DNA from: UBA11222 sp030652895
Lineage (GTDB): Bacteria > Pseudomonadota > Alphaproteobacteria > UBA11222
Assembly (NCBI GenBank): GCA_038318895.1
Contig: JBBQCS010000002.1
Coordinates: forward strand, 28,614 to 92,613
Reading direction: 5' to 3'
Length of the DNA stretch: 64,000 nucleotides
The position numbers and the translations under genes were made by a program. How positions within the stretch are numbered: position 1 is the stretch's first letter; each line of letters starts with the position of its first letter. Below are positions 1-8,345 of the stretch, one piece after another. Below the pieces are notes generated by a model, which saw only the letters and a list, made by a program, of their open reading frames with translations, was not told the DNA's origin and searched no databases.

Positions 1-58
1 GTGAACTGATAGTCCGATAGGCGGTCTGGTTAGTTTGGCGCCAACGATAGGAATGAAG

Positions 59-1114
59 ATGACCCTAAGAATGCTAACAATTGCGGCGGTTGGGCTGGGG
101 GCAGTGGCATCTGCTCCGGCTAGCTTCGCTGCGCCCAAGGGGCCGTTCGTCGGCATTATGGGCGGCGCCAATTTCACCGATGACTTTGATGTCAGTGGTA
201 CGGGCGTCGGCATCAACCGCTCGGTCGATACAGATACGGGCTGGGGTGTCGTACCCTCGATCGGGTATCGTTACGGGAATGGGCTGCGCACAGAATTTGA
301 ACTGGGCTATCGCTCCAACGACGTCGATTCCGTGTCTGGAAGCACGTTTGGTGGTGGTCAGATCAAGGTTAAAAGCGCCATGCTGAACCTGTTGTATGAC
401 GTCGGCACCGGTAGCCGGATCACACCATACATCGGTGGTGGTGTTGGTTATGCGCGCGTCAAATATGACTTTGTGCGTCCTGTCGGGGTTGGGTTTGGCC
501 ATATCGACGATTCAGACGGCGTCTTTGCCTATCAGGGTATTGCAGGCCTTTCCTACTGGGTAAGCGATGCGCTTGAACTGGCGGCCGAGTACCGTTATTT
601 CGCAACCAAGGATCCGGATTACGGCACCAGCGCTGGCGTTCCTGTTGAGGGTGAGTATCAGAGCCATGGCGCGATGGTTGGTCTGCGCTGGAACTTTGCA
701 GCGCCAAAACCCGCGCCGATCGTGCAGCCTGTCGCCACTCCCGCGCCGCCGCCGCCGCCGCCGGTAGTAGAACCGCCGGCACTGCCGCGCGCCTTCCTGG
801 TCTTCTTTGACTTTGACCGGTCGGACGTAACTTCTGAGGCCGATGCAATCCTGAATGACGCGGCTACCTACGCCAAAACCACAGGCGCCGTTCGTATCGG
901 GGCCACAGGCCACGCCGACCGTGCCGGCTCGGACGCATACAACATGGCTCTGTCCATGCGCCGCGCCAATGCGGTGAAAGCCCGCTTGCTGGCGCTCGGC
1001 GTGCCGGAAAGCGAAATTTCCATCGACGCCCGGGGTGAAAGCGATCCGCTTGTTCCCACGGAAGATGGGGTTCGTGAGCCGCAAAACCGGCGCGTTGAAA
1101 TCGTCCTGAACTAA
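59..1114 (+). CDS. OmpA-family outer membrane protein (OprF-like porin)
   Basis: This is an outer membrane beta-barrel joined to a periplasmic OmpA domain that binds peptidoglycan, so it should tie the outer membrane to the wall. A signal peptide (basic MTLRM start, hydrophobic core, cleavage near SFAAP) precedes a barrel of about 190 residues with alternating aromatic strands (YDVGTGSRITPYIGGGVGY). A proline-rich linker (APPPPPPPVVEPP) follows, then an OmpA C-domain with FFDFDRSDVT, TGHADRAGSDAYN and the terminal NRRVEIVLN. I prefer the ATG at 59 because AGGA lies 6 bases upstream; ATG 53 and TTG 35 are also in frame. Its promoter probably lies outside or at the edge of the window. The family assignment is firm; a specific pore function is inference. 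Confidence 0.9.
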   Translation: MTLRMLTIAAVGLGAVASAPASFAAPKGPFVGIMGGANFTDDFDVSGTGVGINRSVDTDTGWGVVPSIGYRYGNGLRTEFELGYRSNDVDSVSGSTFGGGQIKVKSAMLNLLYDVGTGSRITPYIGGGVGYARVKYDFVRPVGVGFGHIDDSDGVFAYQGIAGLSYWVSDALELAAEYRYFATKDPDYGTSAGVPVEGEYQSHGAMVGLRWNFAAPKPAPIVQPVATPAPPPPPPVVEPPALPRAFLVFFDFDRSDVTSEADAILNDAATYAKTTGAVRIGATGHADRAGSDAYNMALSMRRANAVKARLLALGVPESEISIDARGESDPLVPTEDGVREPQNRRVEIVLN

Positions 1115-1139
1115 CAGGACCGGTATTCGATCAATAAGA

Positions 1140-1174
1140 AGCCGCATCCGGGCAATCGGATGCGGCTTTTTTTT
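1140..1174 (+). terminator. Rho-independent terminator after the OmpA gene
   Basis: An 11-bp perfect stem (AGCCGCATCCG at 1140-1150 with CGGATGCGGCT at 1157-1167) closes a 6-base loop and runs into eight T residues. It sits 25 bases after the OmpA stop codon. On the minus strand it has no comparable U tract, although the beta-helix gene ends close by at 1186. Confidence 0.93.
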
Positions 1175-1185
1175 AATAATTTTGG

Positions 1186-2208
1186 TTATTTGGTGATGCG
1201 GTTCCCGCGCATCGTAAGTTTATCGGTCTTATCGAAAATCCGGACTGGCCCATTCATATTATTCTCCGTTATTTCAACACTGTTTTGGCTCAATGGATTG
1301 CGAGAATCTCGTGCGACAAGAATGTCCACGCCATTTTTCCAAAACGTATTTTGAAATATTTTTCCATCCGTTACATTGACGGCGGCAATACCGATTTCCG
1401 TAGAATCATAAATCAGATTATTGCGCACCATCCCCCCAATATGCTCCGGGCTAGCCAACCCTTCGCCGCCGTAAACAATACCGATATGACATCGCGCAAT
1501 GCGATTGCGTTCGATCACCACATTGGTGCTGGCGCTTTTCATCTGAATGCAACTACCACGGTCGAAATGTGAAAACGGCTCGGACGTAGGTTCGCGGACA
1601 TCATGCAGATAATTTCCGGAAATCCGGAAATCGTCGCAAAAATTGCAGTCAATGCCCTGAAAATTACCGCCCGGCGGGTGGCGTGTGTGGAATATCTCGT
1701 TGTTGGTGATGGCGATATGGTGCGGGCGGTTTTCGGCGGGACCCGATCCCTTTAATTCGGCGTGGCTATCCATCGGTAACTTCGAGAAATTGTCATAGAT
1801 ACGGTTCCCATTGACCGTAATATTGTGTGCTCCGGTGCCAAAAAACACGCCATGATATCCGCCACCCGTAATATCCAGTCCCTCCAGCCGGATGTGGGAC
1901 GCAGTGGTGAATTTAACCACGATATCCGCGCCCGTGCTGGCGCCATCAATTATGACGGTGCCGGGACCATCGCGCGATGTAACCAGTACAGGAGCGCTTT
2001 GCGTGCCCGAGTTCCTGGACGTGAAACGCATCTTCACGGCGTATCGCCCCGGGGCGATGATTATTCTGGAGCCGGGATGCGCCGTTTCAATCGCCGCCGA
2101 CAACTGGGCTGCATCACTTACGAATACTGTTTGCGCACCCGCGACGGAAAAACCCGAACCGCACGAACACGCCGCGGATATTACGGCCAGCCATACGCGA
2201 ATATTCAC
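1186..2208 (-). CDS. Secreted right-handed parallel beta-helix protein (polysaccharide lyase-like)
   Basis: About 340 residues. An N-terminal signal peptide (NIRVWLAVISAACSCGSGF, cleaved near VAGAQ) is followed by the opening block of chondroitinase B/alginate lyase-type helices: a segment like VFVSDAAQLSAAIETAHPG, then IIIAPGRYAV. Repeated beta-helix coils follow, such as IRLEGLDITGGGYHGVFF, ITVNGNRIYDN, ITNNEIFHTRHPPGG and FRISGNYLHDV. It is probably a periplasmic or secreted carbohydrate-binding or lyase protein; I cannot point to catalytic residues. The start is GTG 2208, which overlaps the stop of the lactonase-like gene as GTGA and so implies translational coupling. In-frame sequence further upstream lies inside that gene and is unlikely to be translated. 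Confidence 0.75.
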   Translation of the reverse strand: MNIRVWLAVISAACSCGSGFSVAGAQTVFVSDAAQLSAAIETAHPGSRIIIAPGRYAVKMRFTSRNSGTQSAPVLVTSRDGPGTVIIDGASTGADIVVKFTTASHIRLEGLDITGGGYHGVFFGTGAHNITVNGNRIYDNFSKLPMDSHAELKGSGPAENRPHHIAITNNEIFHTRHPPGGNFQGIDCNFCDDFRISGNYLHDVREPTSEPFSHFDRGSCIQMKSASTNVVIERNRIARCHIGIVYGGEGLASPEHIGGMVRNNLIYDSTEIGIAAVNVTDGKIFQNTFWKNGVDILVARDSRNPLSQNSVEITENNMNGPVRIFDKTDKLTMRGNRITK

Positions 2209-3065
2209 GCTGGAATTTTGACGCGCGCCAACGGCCTGGGGCGTCCCGCGACATTCATCCGCGTCCGGAAAATACAGCCGCTGCTGTCCGGCTCTGCCCT
2301 GTCCGGGCCACTGACGATATAAAGATCGCGCCAGTCCGCACCGCCAAAGCACAGGCTGGTTACCAGGCGCGTTGGAACTTCTATACGGGCAATTTCCTTG
2401 CCGCCGGAGTCATATCCCAACACGGCGCCGCCATAGGCCAGCGCGATCCAAACCGAACCATCGGAGGCCACGGCGAGACCGTCCGGCGAGCCGTTCTGCG
2501 TCGTCGCGAATATTCCTGGCGGGCCAAGATCGCCATTTGCGGCAACATCATATACCTTGATCGCGTTGAGCTGGGAATCAGAGTGATACAGCTTGCGCCC
2601 ATCCAGTGAAAAGCCAAGACCGTTGGTAAGATGCACATCCCTGGCGACGATGCAATGGCTGCCGTCAAGATCAACGAGATGCAAAAACGCAGATTTTGGC
2701 TGGTCATCGCTCAGAGCACGCACCGCCAGGGACCCGGCATAAATCCGCCCCGCGTCATCGGTGACCAGGTCATTAAAGCCCAGTATGCCGCCTGCGGGAT
2801 TGTCGGGAATAAGGTTCACGGTTGCGCCGCCGCCCGGCGGCTTATAGGCAATGGTGCGCCCGCTGACGATCATCCCGCCATCGGCGTGCATCGCCAGGCC
2901 ACCCATGCCTTTGCGGTGCGGCACGACCACCGATATCTCGCCATCGGCAGCCAGACAATAGGCGCCACCATTGGTGGTGTCGGTGAATAGCAGTCCACGC
3001 GCGGGGTCAAACAACGGGCCTTCTATAAGCCCATGCCCGGATGAAAGCTGTTGCAAACTTTCCAT
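2205..3065 (-). CDS. SMP-30/gluconolactonase-family protein
   Basis: A six-bladed beta-propeller of 286 residues of the SMP-30/gluconolactonase/LRE family, which are metal-dependent sugar lactone hydrolases. The expected metal ligands are visible: Glu15 in LIEGPLFD, the Asn of LTNGLGFSLDGRKLYHSDS, and the Asp of GSPDGLAVASDGSVWIA. There is no signal peptide, so it should act in the cytoplasm. ATG 3065 is preceded by GGGAG at normal spacing. It is divergent from the crotonase gene (77-base gap) and its stop overlaps the GTG of the secreted beta-helix protein. The pairing suggests sugar-acid or polysaccharide breakdown, which is inference; the substrate is unknown. Confidence 0.85.
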   Translation of the reverse strand: MESLQQLSSGHGLIEGPLFDPARGLLFTDTTNGGAYCLAADGEISVVVPHRKGMGGLAMHADGGMIVSGRTIAYKPPGGGATVNLIPDNPAGGILGFNDLVTDDAGRIYAGSLAVRALSDDQPKSAFLHLVDLDGSHCIVARDVHLTNGLGFSLDGRKLYHSDSQLNAIKVYDVAANGDLGPPGIFATTQNGSPDGLAVASDGSVWIALAYGGAVLGYDSGGKEIARIEVPTRLVTSLCFGGADWRDLYIVSGPDRAEPDSSGCIFRTRMNVAGRPRPLARVKIPA

Positions 3066-3142
3066 GTTCGGCTCTCCCAAATTTATCCCTGCGGTGTTAT
3101 GGTTCCCGCATCCGTTACATATCATTTCAGGGAGCAGCCCCA

Positions 3143-3943
3143 ATGTCCACCAGCCCGTCCACGAATTCCGAACCCGTATTGCTTGTTGAAGTGTCCGGGG
3201 GACTGGCCACGCTTACCCTTAACCGGCCACAGGCCATGAACGCGCTGTCCCGCGAACTGCGTTTTGAGCTGAGCAAGGCGATAGACGCGCTGAGCGCCGA
3301 CCCGGCGGTGCGGGTGATAATCCTGACCGGCGCGGGGCGCGCATTTTCTGCGGGGCTTGATCTGAAGGAACTGGGCAGCGGGGAAGGCCAGATCGGTGGC
3401 GTTCTGGATGGCGGCAATGTCGTGGGAGCCATGGCGCGTTTTCCGGGGCCAATCATCGGCGCGATTAATGGCGCGGCGATTACCGGCGGTTTCGAAGTGG
3501 CGCTGGCCTGTGATGTGCTGATCGCGTCCACCACCGCGCGTTTCGCCGATACCCATGTGCGCGTGGGCGTGATGCCCGGTTGGGGGCTGAGCCAGAAACT
3601 GTCACGCGCCATCGGTATTTCACGCGCCAAGGAACTGTCGCTAACCGGAAACTTCCTGTCTGCGGAACAGGCCGCCCAATGGGGACTGGTCAACCGTGTG
3701 GTTGCGCCCGACGAACTACTGCCTGCCGCGCGCGCGCTGGCGCAGGATATGTTGTCGGCAATCCCGGAAAACCTGATCGCCTACAAAAAACTGATCGATG
3801 AAGGGTTTGGTCAGGACCTTACGACGGCGATGCAAACTGAACAACGTGTGTTCCGCGCCACTTCTAAAGCGGTAAGCGCAGACGCCATCGAGCAGCGGCG
3901 CGGAGAAATCCGCCAGCGCGGTCAGACCCAGACGCAGCCATAA
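3143..3943 (+). CDS. Enoyl-CoA hydratase/isomerase family (crotonase fold)
   Basis: A 266-residue crotonase-fold protein. The CoA and oxyanion-hole segments are clear: GAGRAFSAGLDLKELG and GAINGAAITGGFEVALACD, the latter carrying the first catalytic-type Glu. The position of the second catalytic Glu in classical enoyl-CoA hydratases (FxxPEIxxG) reads FADTHVRVG here, with His in place of Glu, so syn-hydration of crotonyl-CoA is doubtful and another crotonase reaction is possible. ATG 3143 follows AGGGAG. It probably acts in fatty or organic acid CoA metabolism in the cytoplasm. No partner beta-oxidation genes are adjacent. Confidence 0.85.
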   Translation: MSTSPSTNSEPVLLVEVSGGLATLTLNRPQAMNALSRELRFELSKAIDALSADPAVRVIILTGAGRAFSAGLDLKELGSGEGQIGGVLDGGNVVGAMARFPGPIIGAINGAAITGGFEVALACDVLIASTTARFADTHVRVGVMPGWGLSQKLSRAIGISRAKELSLTGNFLSAEQAAQWGLVNRVVAPDELLPAARALAQDMLSAIPENLIAYKKLIDEGFGQDLTTAMQTEQRVFRATSKAVSADAIEQRRGEIRQRGQTQTQP

Positions 3944-4004
3944 CGTCCCTGCCCATCCAATCTGTGACGGACCGCGGTCGTCAGTCAACGGAGAATAGTG
4001 CGCC

Positions 4005-5357
4005 ATGCCGCGCCATTTGTATGCATCTGTAAGCGCACAGGTCCGTGATCTGTTGCGGCTTGCCGTACCGGTAATCGTGGCCCGCGCCGGTATGATGACC
4101 ATGGCCTTGGCCGACACAGTGTTTGTTGGCCGGTATGGCGTTGCCGATCTCGGCTATCTGACGATAGGCAATGCGGCCATCACCACGGTTATTGTGGCGA
4201 GCTTTGGCCTGTTGATGGGCACGTTGGTAATGAGCGCCACTGCATTTGGCGCCGGGAATTTCGCGGAATGCGGCCGTGTATGGCGTCGCTCACTGCCTTA
4301 TGCACTGTTAGTAGGCGCTGGCTGCGCGGGCCTTGGCTTGCTTGCTGAACCTTTTTTACTGCTGACGGGGCAGGCGCCCGGCCTCGCGCACGAAGGCGCA
4401 AAGGTCGCGGTGATCCTTGCGCTCGGCGCGCCATTTCTTATGGTGTATATAGCCTGCGCGTATTTTCTGGAGGGTATCAAACGCCCGGTGCCCGGCATGA
4501 TCATTATGCTCTTCGCCAATCTTCTGAATATTGCGCTGAACTGGATATTCGTATTTGGCAATCTTGGTGCGCCTGCACTGGGTGCGGCGGGTTCGGCCTG
4601 GGCAACGACAATAGGACGCGCCGCGGCTCTTGCTGCGATCGTCATTTATATCTGGAATATGGCGGGCCACCCAAAGTTTGCTTTGCGCTCCCCATTGCCG
4701 AACGGCTGGTGGCGCGACTGGCCACAATGGCGGGCGCAGCGCCGCCTTGGTTTCGCACAGGGTGCGAGTAATTCGATCGAGGCAGGCGCGTTTAACGCGA
4801 TGGCGTTGATGGCTGGTCTGCTGGGCGTAGTGCCACTGGCGGCGTTTGGGATGTTGTTCAATCTGATCGCTTTGGCCTTCATGCTCCCGCTCGGACTTGG
4901 CGCCGCGACAGCCGTGCGGGTTGGTGTTGCCCACGGCTCAGACGATCAGCGTGGCGTAGCGGCGGCAGGCTGGAGCGGACTTGGTATGTGCATTGTTATG
5001 CTGGGTGCGGTCAGTTTGATTTTCTGGTTTTTCCCATACCAGATTGCGGGTCTTTATAGTTCTGTTCCGATACTGCTTGTTACCGCCACACCTATGATTG
5101 CCTTTTCGTCATACCTGATCATCGCCGATGGTGTTCAGGCGGTCATGTCCAACGCCCTGCGCGGATTGGGCGACGGGTGGATGCCTGCGGGCATGCATTT
5201 GCTGTCTTATGTGGTGATCATGGTGCCCCTAGGCTGGTTGTTGGCGATGCCAATGGGACGCGGCGTGATGGGGTTGGTCGAAGCGGTGTTGATTGCCAGC
5301 CTGGTCTCAGCCGCAATGCTGACCGGGCGATTTTATACCCTCGCCCGGCTCAGTTGA
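4005..5357 (+). CDS. MATE-family multidrug/cation efflux transporter
   Basis: A 450-residue inner membrane protein with about 12 hydrophobic segments arranged as two similar halves, the hallmark of MATE transporters (sodium- or proton-coupled drug export). The N-terminal helix LRLAVPVIVARAGMMTMALADTVFVGRYG has the family pattern, with the Asp and the VGRYG turn after TM1. The second half opens with RRLGFAQGASNSIEAGAFNAM. ATG 4005 is the first reasonable start. It stands alone, follows the crotonase by 61 bases, and converges with gcrA 11 bases later. The substrate cannot be read from sequence. Confidence 0.92.
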   Translation: MPRHLYASVSAQVRDLLRLAVPVIVARAGMMTMALADTVFVGRYGVADLGYLTIGNAAITTVIVASFGLLMGTLVMSATAFGAGNFAECGRVWRRSLPYALLVGAGCAGLGLLAEPFLLLTGQAPGLAHEGAKVAVILALGAPFLMVYIACAYFLEGIKRPVPGMIIMLFANLLNIALNWIFVFGNLGAPALGAAGSAWATTIGRAAALAAIVIYIWNMAGHPKFALRSPLPNGWWRDWPQWRAQRRLGFAQGASNSIEAGAFNAMALMAGLLGVVPLAAFGMLFNLIALAFMLPLGLGAATAVRVGVAHGSDDQRGVAAAGWSGLGMCIVMLGAVSLIFWFFPYQIAGLYSSVPILLVTATPMIAFSSYLIIADGVQAVMSNALRGLGDGWMPAGMHLLSYVVIMVPLGWLLAMPMGRGVMGLVEAVLIASLVSAAMLTGRFYTLARLS

Positions 5358-5368
5358 AGATTTTGCGC

Positions 5369-5875
5369 CTAGCCTGCCCGGCGGTCGCGTTTCGCTTGCA
5401 TTGGCTGATACGCCATTTGCGCATGACCTTCGCAATAGGGGCTGCCGTCGCGTGACGAACCGCCGCAAAAGCGAAAGCCTTCATCTCCCGGATGACCGAT
5501 CGGCCATTTGCACATTTTATCCGTGACCTTCAGAAGCGTAACACTTGGCCCAAGCTGAATTTCCGTGATGGGCACGACCGGCCGCATCTGCGGTTCTGCA
5601 GGACGCACGCGCACGGGCTCATTCGACTTGGTTGTATGTGGTATCCGCTCGGAACTGTTCAGCGGCCGTGGCTTTGATGGCCGTAACGCCGTAACGCGGG
5701 CAGGCCGCGGCGAGCGAACCGGCGATGGCCGACCAGACAAACCTAACCGGTGCGCCTTGCCGATAACGGCGTTACGCGTCGTTGCTTCACCCAACGCAGC
5801 CGCAATCTGGCTGGCGGTAAGTCCCTCCGTCCACAATTTGGTTAACAAGGCAATGCGTTCGTCTGTCCAGGCCAT
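5369..5875 (-). CDS. gcrA: GcrA cell cycle regulator
   Basis: 168 residues. The N-terminus MAWTDERIALLTKLWTEG, then SQIAAALG and NAVIGKAHRLGLSGR, is the diagnostic GcrA helix-turn-helix. In Caulobacter GcrA binds sigma-70 RNA polymerase and activates promoters carrying CcrM-methylated GANTC sites. A basic, proline-rich linker follows, then the C-terminal sigma-interacting domain with CKWPIGHPGDEGFRFCGG and YCEGHAQMAY, which are Cys/His-rich as in the family. ATG 5875 has AAGGGGA upstream; an ATG seven codons earlier is less well placed. ccrM is not in this window. GANTC sites lie in several leaders here (see findings). Confidence 0.95.
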   Translation of the reverse strand: MAWTDERIALLTKLWTEGLTASQIAAALGEATTRNAVIGKAHRLGLSGRPSPVRSPRPARVTALRPSKPRPLNSSERIPHTTKSNEPVRVRPAEPQMRPVVPITEIQLGPSVTLLKVTDKMCKWPIGHPGDEGFRFCGGSSRDGSPYCEGHAQMAYQPMQAKRDRRAG

Positions 5876-6080
5876 GTTTTCCCCTTCAATTCGCATACCA
5901 ACAGTAACCGGTAGTGCCGATATCTAGCCGGATCACACCGATTAACTACCACATATCGTAGCAGGAAGGAATTAAACTACAAGATATTCTTTCAATCCGA
6001 GTGCAGTTTTTTGTCGAATTCTGTGCATAAACCGGTGGTCCCGCTTGCCAGCCCGGTGCGGGTAAGTTAGGCATAGGATC

Positions 6081-6902
6081 ATGCTTCAGACCTTTGATCC
6101 CAACGGCGTCCCGCCATTTGGCACCGCCCGCATTCGCGGTGTGAACTGGCTGGGGGTGTGGACCCTGTATGTAAAAGAAGTCCGGCGTTTTACGAATTTG
6201 TATTTGCAAACCATCGTGGGACCGGTTGTCACGACGCTGCTCTTCTTTGCGATCTTCGCACTTGCCGTGGGTAGCGGCCGTCCAGCAGTGCATGGCATTC
6301 CATTTACCGTTTTTCTGGCGCCCGGCCTGATCATGGTGGCGATCATCCAGAACTCATTTGCGAATACGGCGTCCTCAATTTTAAGCGCAAAAATACAGGG
6401 CAATATTGTCGATCTTCTTATGCCGCCGCTTTCCGATAGCGAGCTTGCCGCGGCGGTCATCATGGGAGGCGTCAGCCGCGGCGTTGCTGTAGGCCTGGCA
6501 AATCTGGTTGCTCTGTCGCCGTTTGTATCCTTGCAAATGCCCCACCCCTGGGCGGCGGCCTATTTTGCGCTGATGGCGTCGGTCTGTCTTTCCGCGGGCG
6601 GCCTGCTGGCCGGGATATGGGCCGAAAAATTCGACCATATGGCCTCGGTGACGAATTTTGTCATTCTTCCCTTATCGTTCCTGTCCGGCAGCTTTTATTC
6701 CGTCGCACTACTGCCTCAGGCCTTCCAGCTAATTAACGCTTTCAATCCATTTTTCTACCTGATTGACGGCATGCGATATGGTTTTACCGGCGTTGCCGAC
6801 AGCAACATCGGCGTCGGGATGCTGGTCTCCGCCGTGATGGCCTCGGCATTATGGGTCGTGTGCTATCTGGTGATAAAATCCGGCTGGCGGCTGAAAGCTT
6901 AA
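6081..6902 (+). CDS. ABC-2 type transporter permease (orphan)
   Basis: A 273-residue inner membrane permease of the ABC-2 family. It has an N-terminal cytoplasmic stretch (WLGVWTLYVKEVRRFTNLY), six hydrophobic segments, and the family signature around FLSGSFYSVALLPQ and FNPFFYLIDGMRYGFTG, as in YadH/NodJ-type drug or polysaccharide exporters. No ATP-binding partner is adjacent: the neighbouring CcmA belongs to the CcmB system. Its ATPase must be elsewhere. The stop codon overlaps the end of ccmB (convergent) by 4 bases. ATG 6081 has AGGAT only two bases upstream, so the start is moderately certain. Substrate unknown. Confidence 0.85.
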   Translation: MLQTFDPNGVPPFGTARIRGVNWLGVWTLYVKEVRRFTNLYLQTIVGPVVTTLLFFAIFALAVGSGRPAVHGIPFTVFLAPGLIMVAIIQNSFANTASSILSAKIQGNIVDLLMPPLSDSELAAAVIMGGVSRGVAVGLANLVALSPFVSLQMPHPWAAAYFALMASVCLSAGGLLAGIWAEKFDHMASVTNFVILPLSFLSGSFYSVALLPQAFQLINAFNPFFYLIDGMRYGFTGVADSNIGVGMLVSAVMASALWVVCYLVIKSGWRLKA

Positions 6903-7564
6903 CTACGCACATGCAGTCGCAGCGCGCTGGCGGCGGCGATTGGGCATAGCGCAAGCGACAGGAGCAACAGCGCCAGCAAGACGATCAGATGCGCCTGTGC
7001 CCCAATTCCAAACAATGTCGCCTCGACACTGCCCGCGCCAAATATCAGCACCGGAATATATAATGGCAGCAATAACAGGCTAAGCAGCATTCCGCCGCGC
7101 CGTATCCCCACGGTCAAGGCCGCACCAACCGCGCCAACCAGGCTTAAAACCGGAGTGCCCAGCAGCATCGAGAGGATCAATGTCATCATCACCCCATATT
7201 CCAGATTAAAGGTCATGGCGACATAGGGGGTCGCGATAATCAGCGGCAGTCCGGTTGTCAGCCAGTGCCCGAAGACCTTGGTCAGTATCAGACCGGTTGG
7301 CGAAAACGGCGACAGCATCAGCAAGTCCAGCGTGCCGTCTTCTTCATCTGCCTGGAACATCCGGTCAAGCGACAGCAGACAGGACAGCAGCGCCGAAACC
7401 CACAAAATCCCCGGCGCGATACGCCGCAGAAGAACGAGCTCCGGTCCGATACCAAGCGGGTACAACGCCGCCGCGACAACAAAAAAACCGACGGCCAAGG
7501 CGCCGCCGCCGCCGATGCGCGTGGCCAGAACCAGATCACGGATAATTAATGTACGAAATATCAT
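6899..7564 (-). CDS. ccmB: Heme exporter protein CcmB
   Basis: 221 residues with six hydrophobic helices. The sequence follows CcmB closely: FRTLIIRDLVLATRIGGG at the N-terminus, then SCLLSLDRMFQADEEDGTLD and LSPFSPTGLILTKVFGHWL. CcmB is the membrane subunit of the CcmAB ABC complex in system I cytochrome c maturation; with CcmCD it releases holo-CcmE. ATG 7564 lies 4 bases after the ccmA stop; a further upstream start would overlap ccmA. The ccmC-I genes are not here, so the system is split in this genome. Confidence 0.95.
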   Translation of the reverse strand: MIFRTLIIRDLVLATRIGGGGALAVGFFVVAAALYPLGIGPELVLLRRIAPGILWVSALLSCLLSLDRMFQADEEDGTLDLLMLSPFSPTGLILTKVFGHWLTTGLPLIIATPYVAMTFNLEYGVMMTLILSMLLGTPVLSLVGAVGAALTVGIRRGGMLLSLLLLPLYIPVLIFGAGSVEATLFGIGAQAHLIVLLALLLLSLALCPIAAASALRLHVRS

Positions 7565-7568
7565 GTGT

Positions 7569-8216
7569 TCACGTGTGCCCAAAATTCAAATAGCCGGTTG
7601 CAGCACACCCTAAATCGGTATGACTCGCCACAATAACCAGTCCACCTGCATCGCGGTGGCTGGCGATCAATCCAGCCAGCAAACGGTCGGCGGCCGCATC
7701 AAGACCAACGGTTGGCTCGTCCAAAAGCCACAATGACCGGGGAATAGCGGCAAGACGCGCCAAATTCAGACGCCGCCTTTGCCCCGACGAAAGCAGTCGC
7801 GCGGGGATATCCGCCAACCCGGCAACGCCTAGCGCTTCCAGGGCCCTGTGCGAGTCTTCTGCTACCAGACCGCCGCCTGTACTGCGTTTATACGCTATGC
7901 CCTTACCTGCCAGGCCCATCCAGAAAACCAGGTTTTCCGCGACACTGAAGGCGGGTTTCACCGGGTCATGATGACTGATATAGACCAGCTGCGTTTGCAG
8001 GGCCTCCCAATCCGGCGCAACAATTTCACCGTCCACCAGAAACTTTCCAGCGGCAGGGCGCAGCAGCCCGGCGACCAGGCGCAGGAAACTGGACTTCCCG
8101 CTGCCATTCGCGCCCTGCAGAAATAACAGGTCACCCGGGGCAAGCGAAAAATCAACGCCGCTGAACAATTGCCGCTCGCCGCGCACACAGGCAAGCCCTT
8201 CTCCAACCAAAAGCAT
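7569..8216 (-). CDS. ccmA: Heme ABC exporter ATP-binding protein CcmA
   Basis: 215 residues, the compact ABC ATPase length typical of CcmA. Walker A is QGANGSGKSSFLRL, the signature is LLSSGQRRRLNLARL, and Walker B is LWLLDEPTVGLD. It powers CcmAB-dependent release of holo-CcmE during c-type cytochrome assembly. ATG 8216 has TTAGGA 8 bases upstream. It is transcribed divergently from aconitase across 129 bases and directly precedes ccmB. Confidence 0.95.
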   Translation of the reverse strand: MLLVGEGLACVRGERQLFSGVDFSLAPGDLLFLQGANGSGKSSFLRLVAGLLRPAAGKFLVDGEIVAPDWEALQTQLVYISHHDPVKPAFSVAENLVFWMGLAGKGIAYKRSTGGGLVAEDSHRALEALGVAGLADIPARLLSSGQRRRLNLARLAAIPRSLWLLDEPTVGLDAAADRLLAGLIASHRDAGGLVIVASHTDLGCAATGYLNFGHT

Positions 8217-8300
8217 ATTTTTTCCTAAAACTATCAGGGCGAGTAATAACCGCGCTTGTTGCTCTTGGCAAACACACGCTAACGACTATAGTGCAGATGC

Positions 8301-8316
8301 GATTCAGCATAGATTC
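8301..8316. promoter_or_regulatory. Paired GANTC sites upstream of aconitase
   Basis: Two GATTC copies (8301-8305 and 8312-8316) lie 30-45 bases ahead of the acnA GTG, in the ccmA/acnA divergent spacer. GANTC is the CcrM methylation site that GcrA reads in alphaproteobacteria. Both sites and a gcrA gene are visible; a regulatory role is inferred only. Confidence 0.35.
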
Positions 8317-8345
8317 ATCCAGCACTCTTTGAGGGAGTTTCCCCC

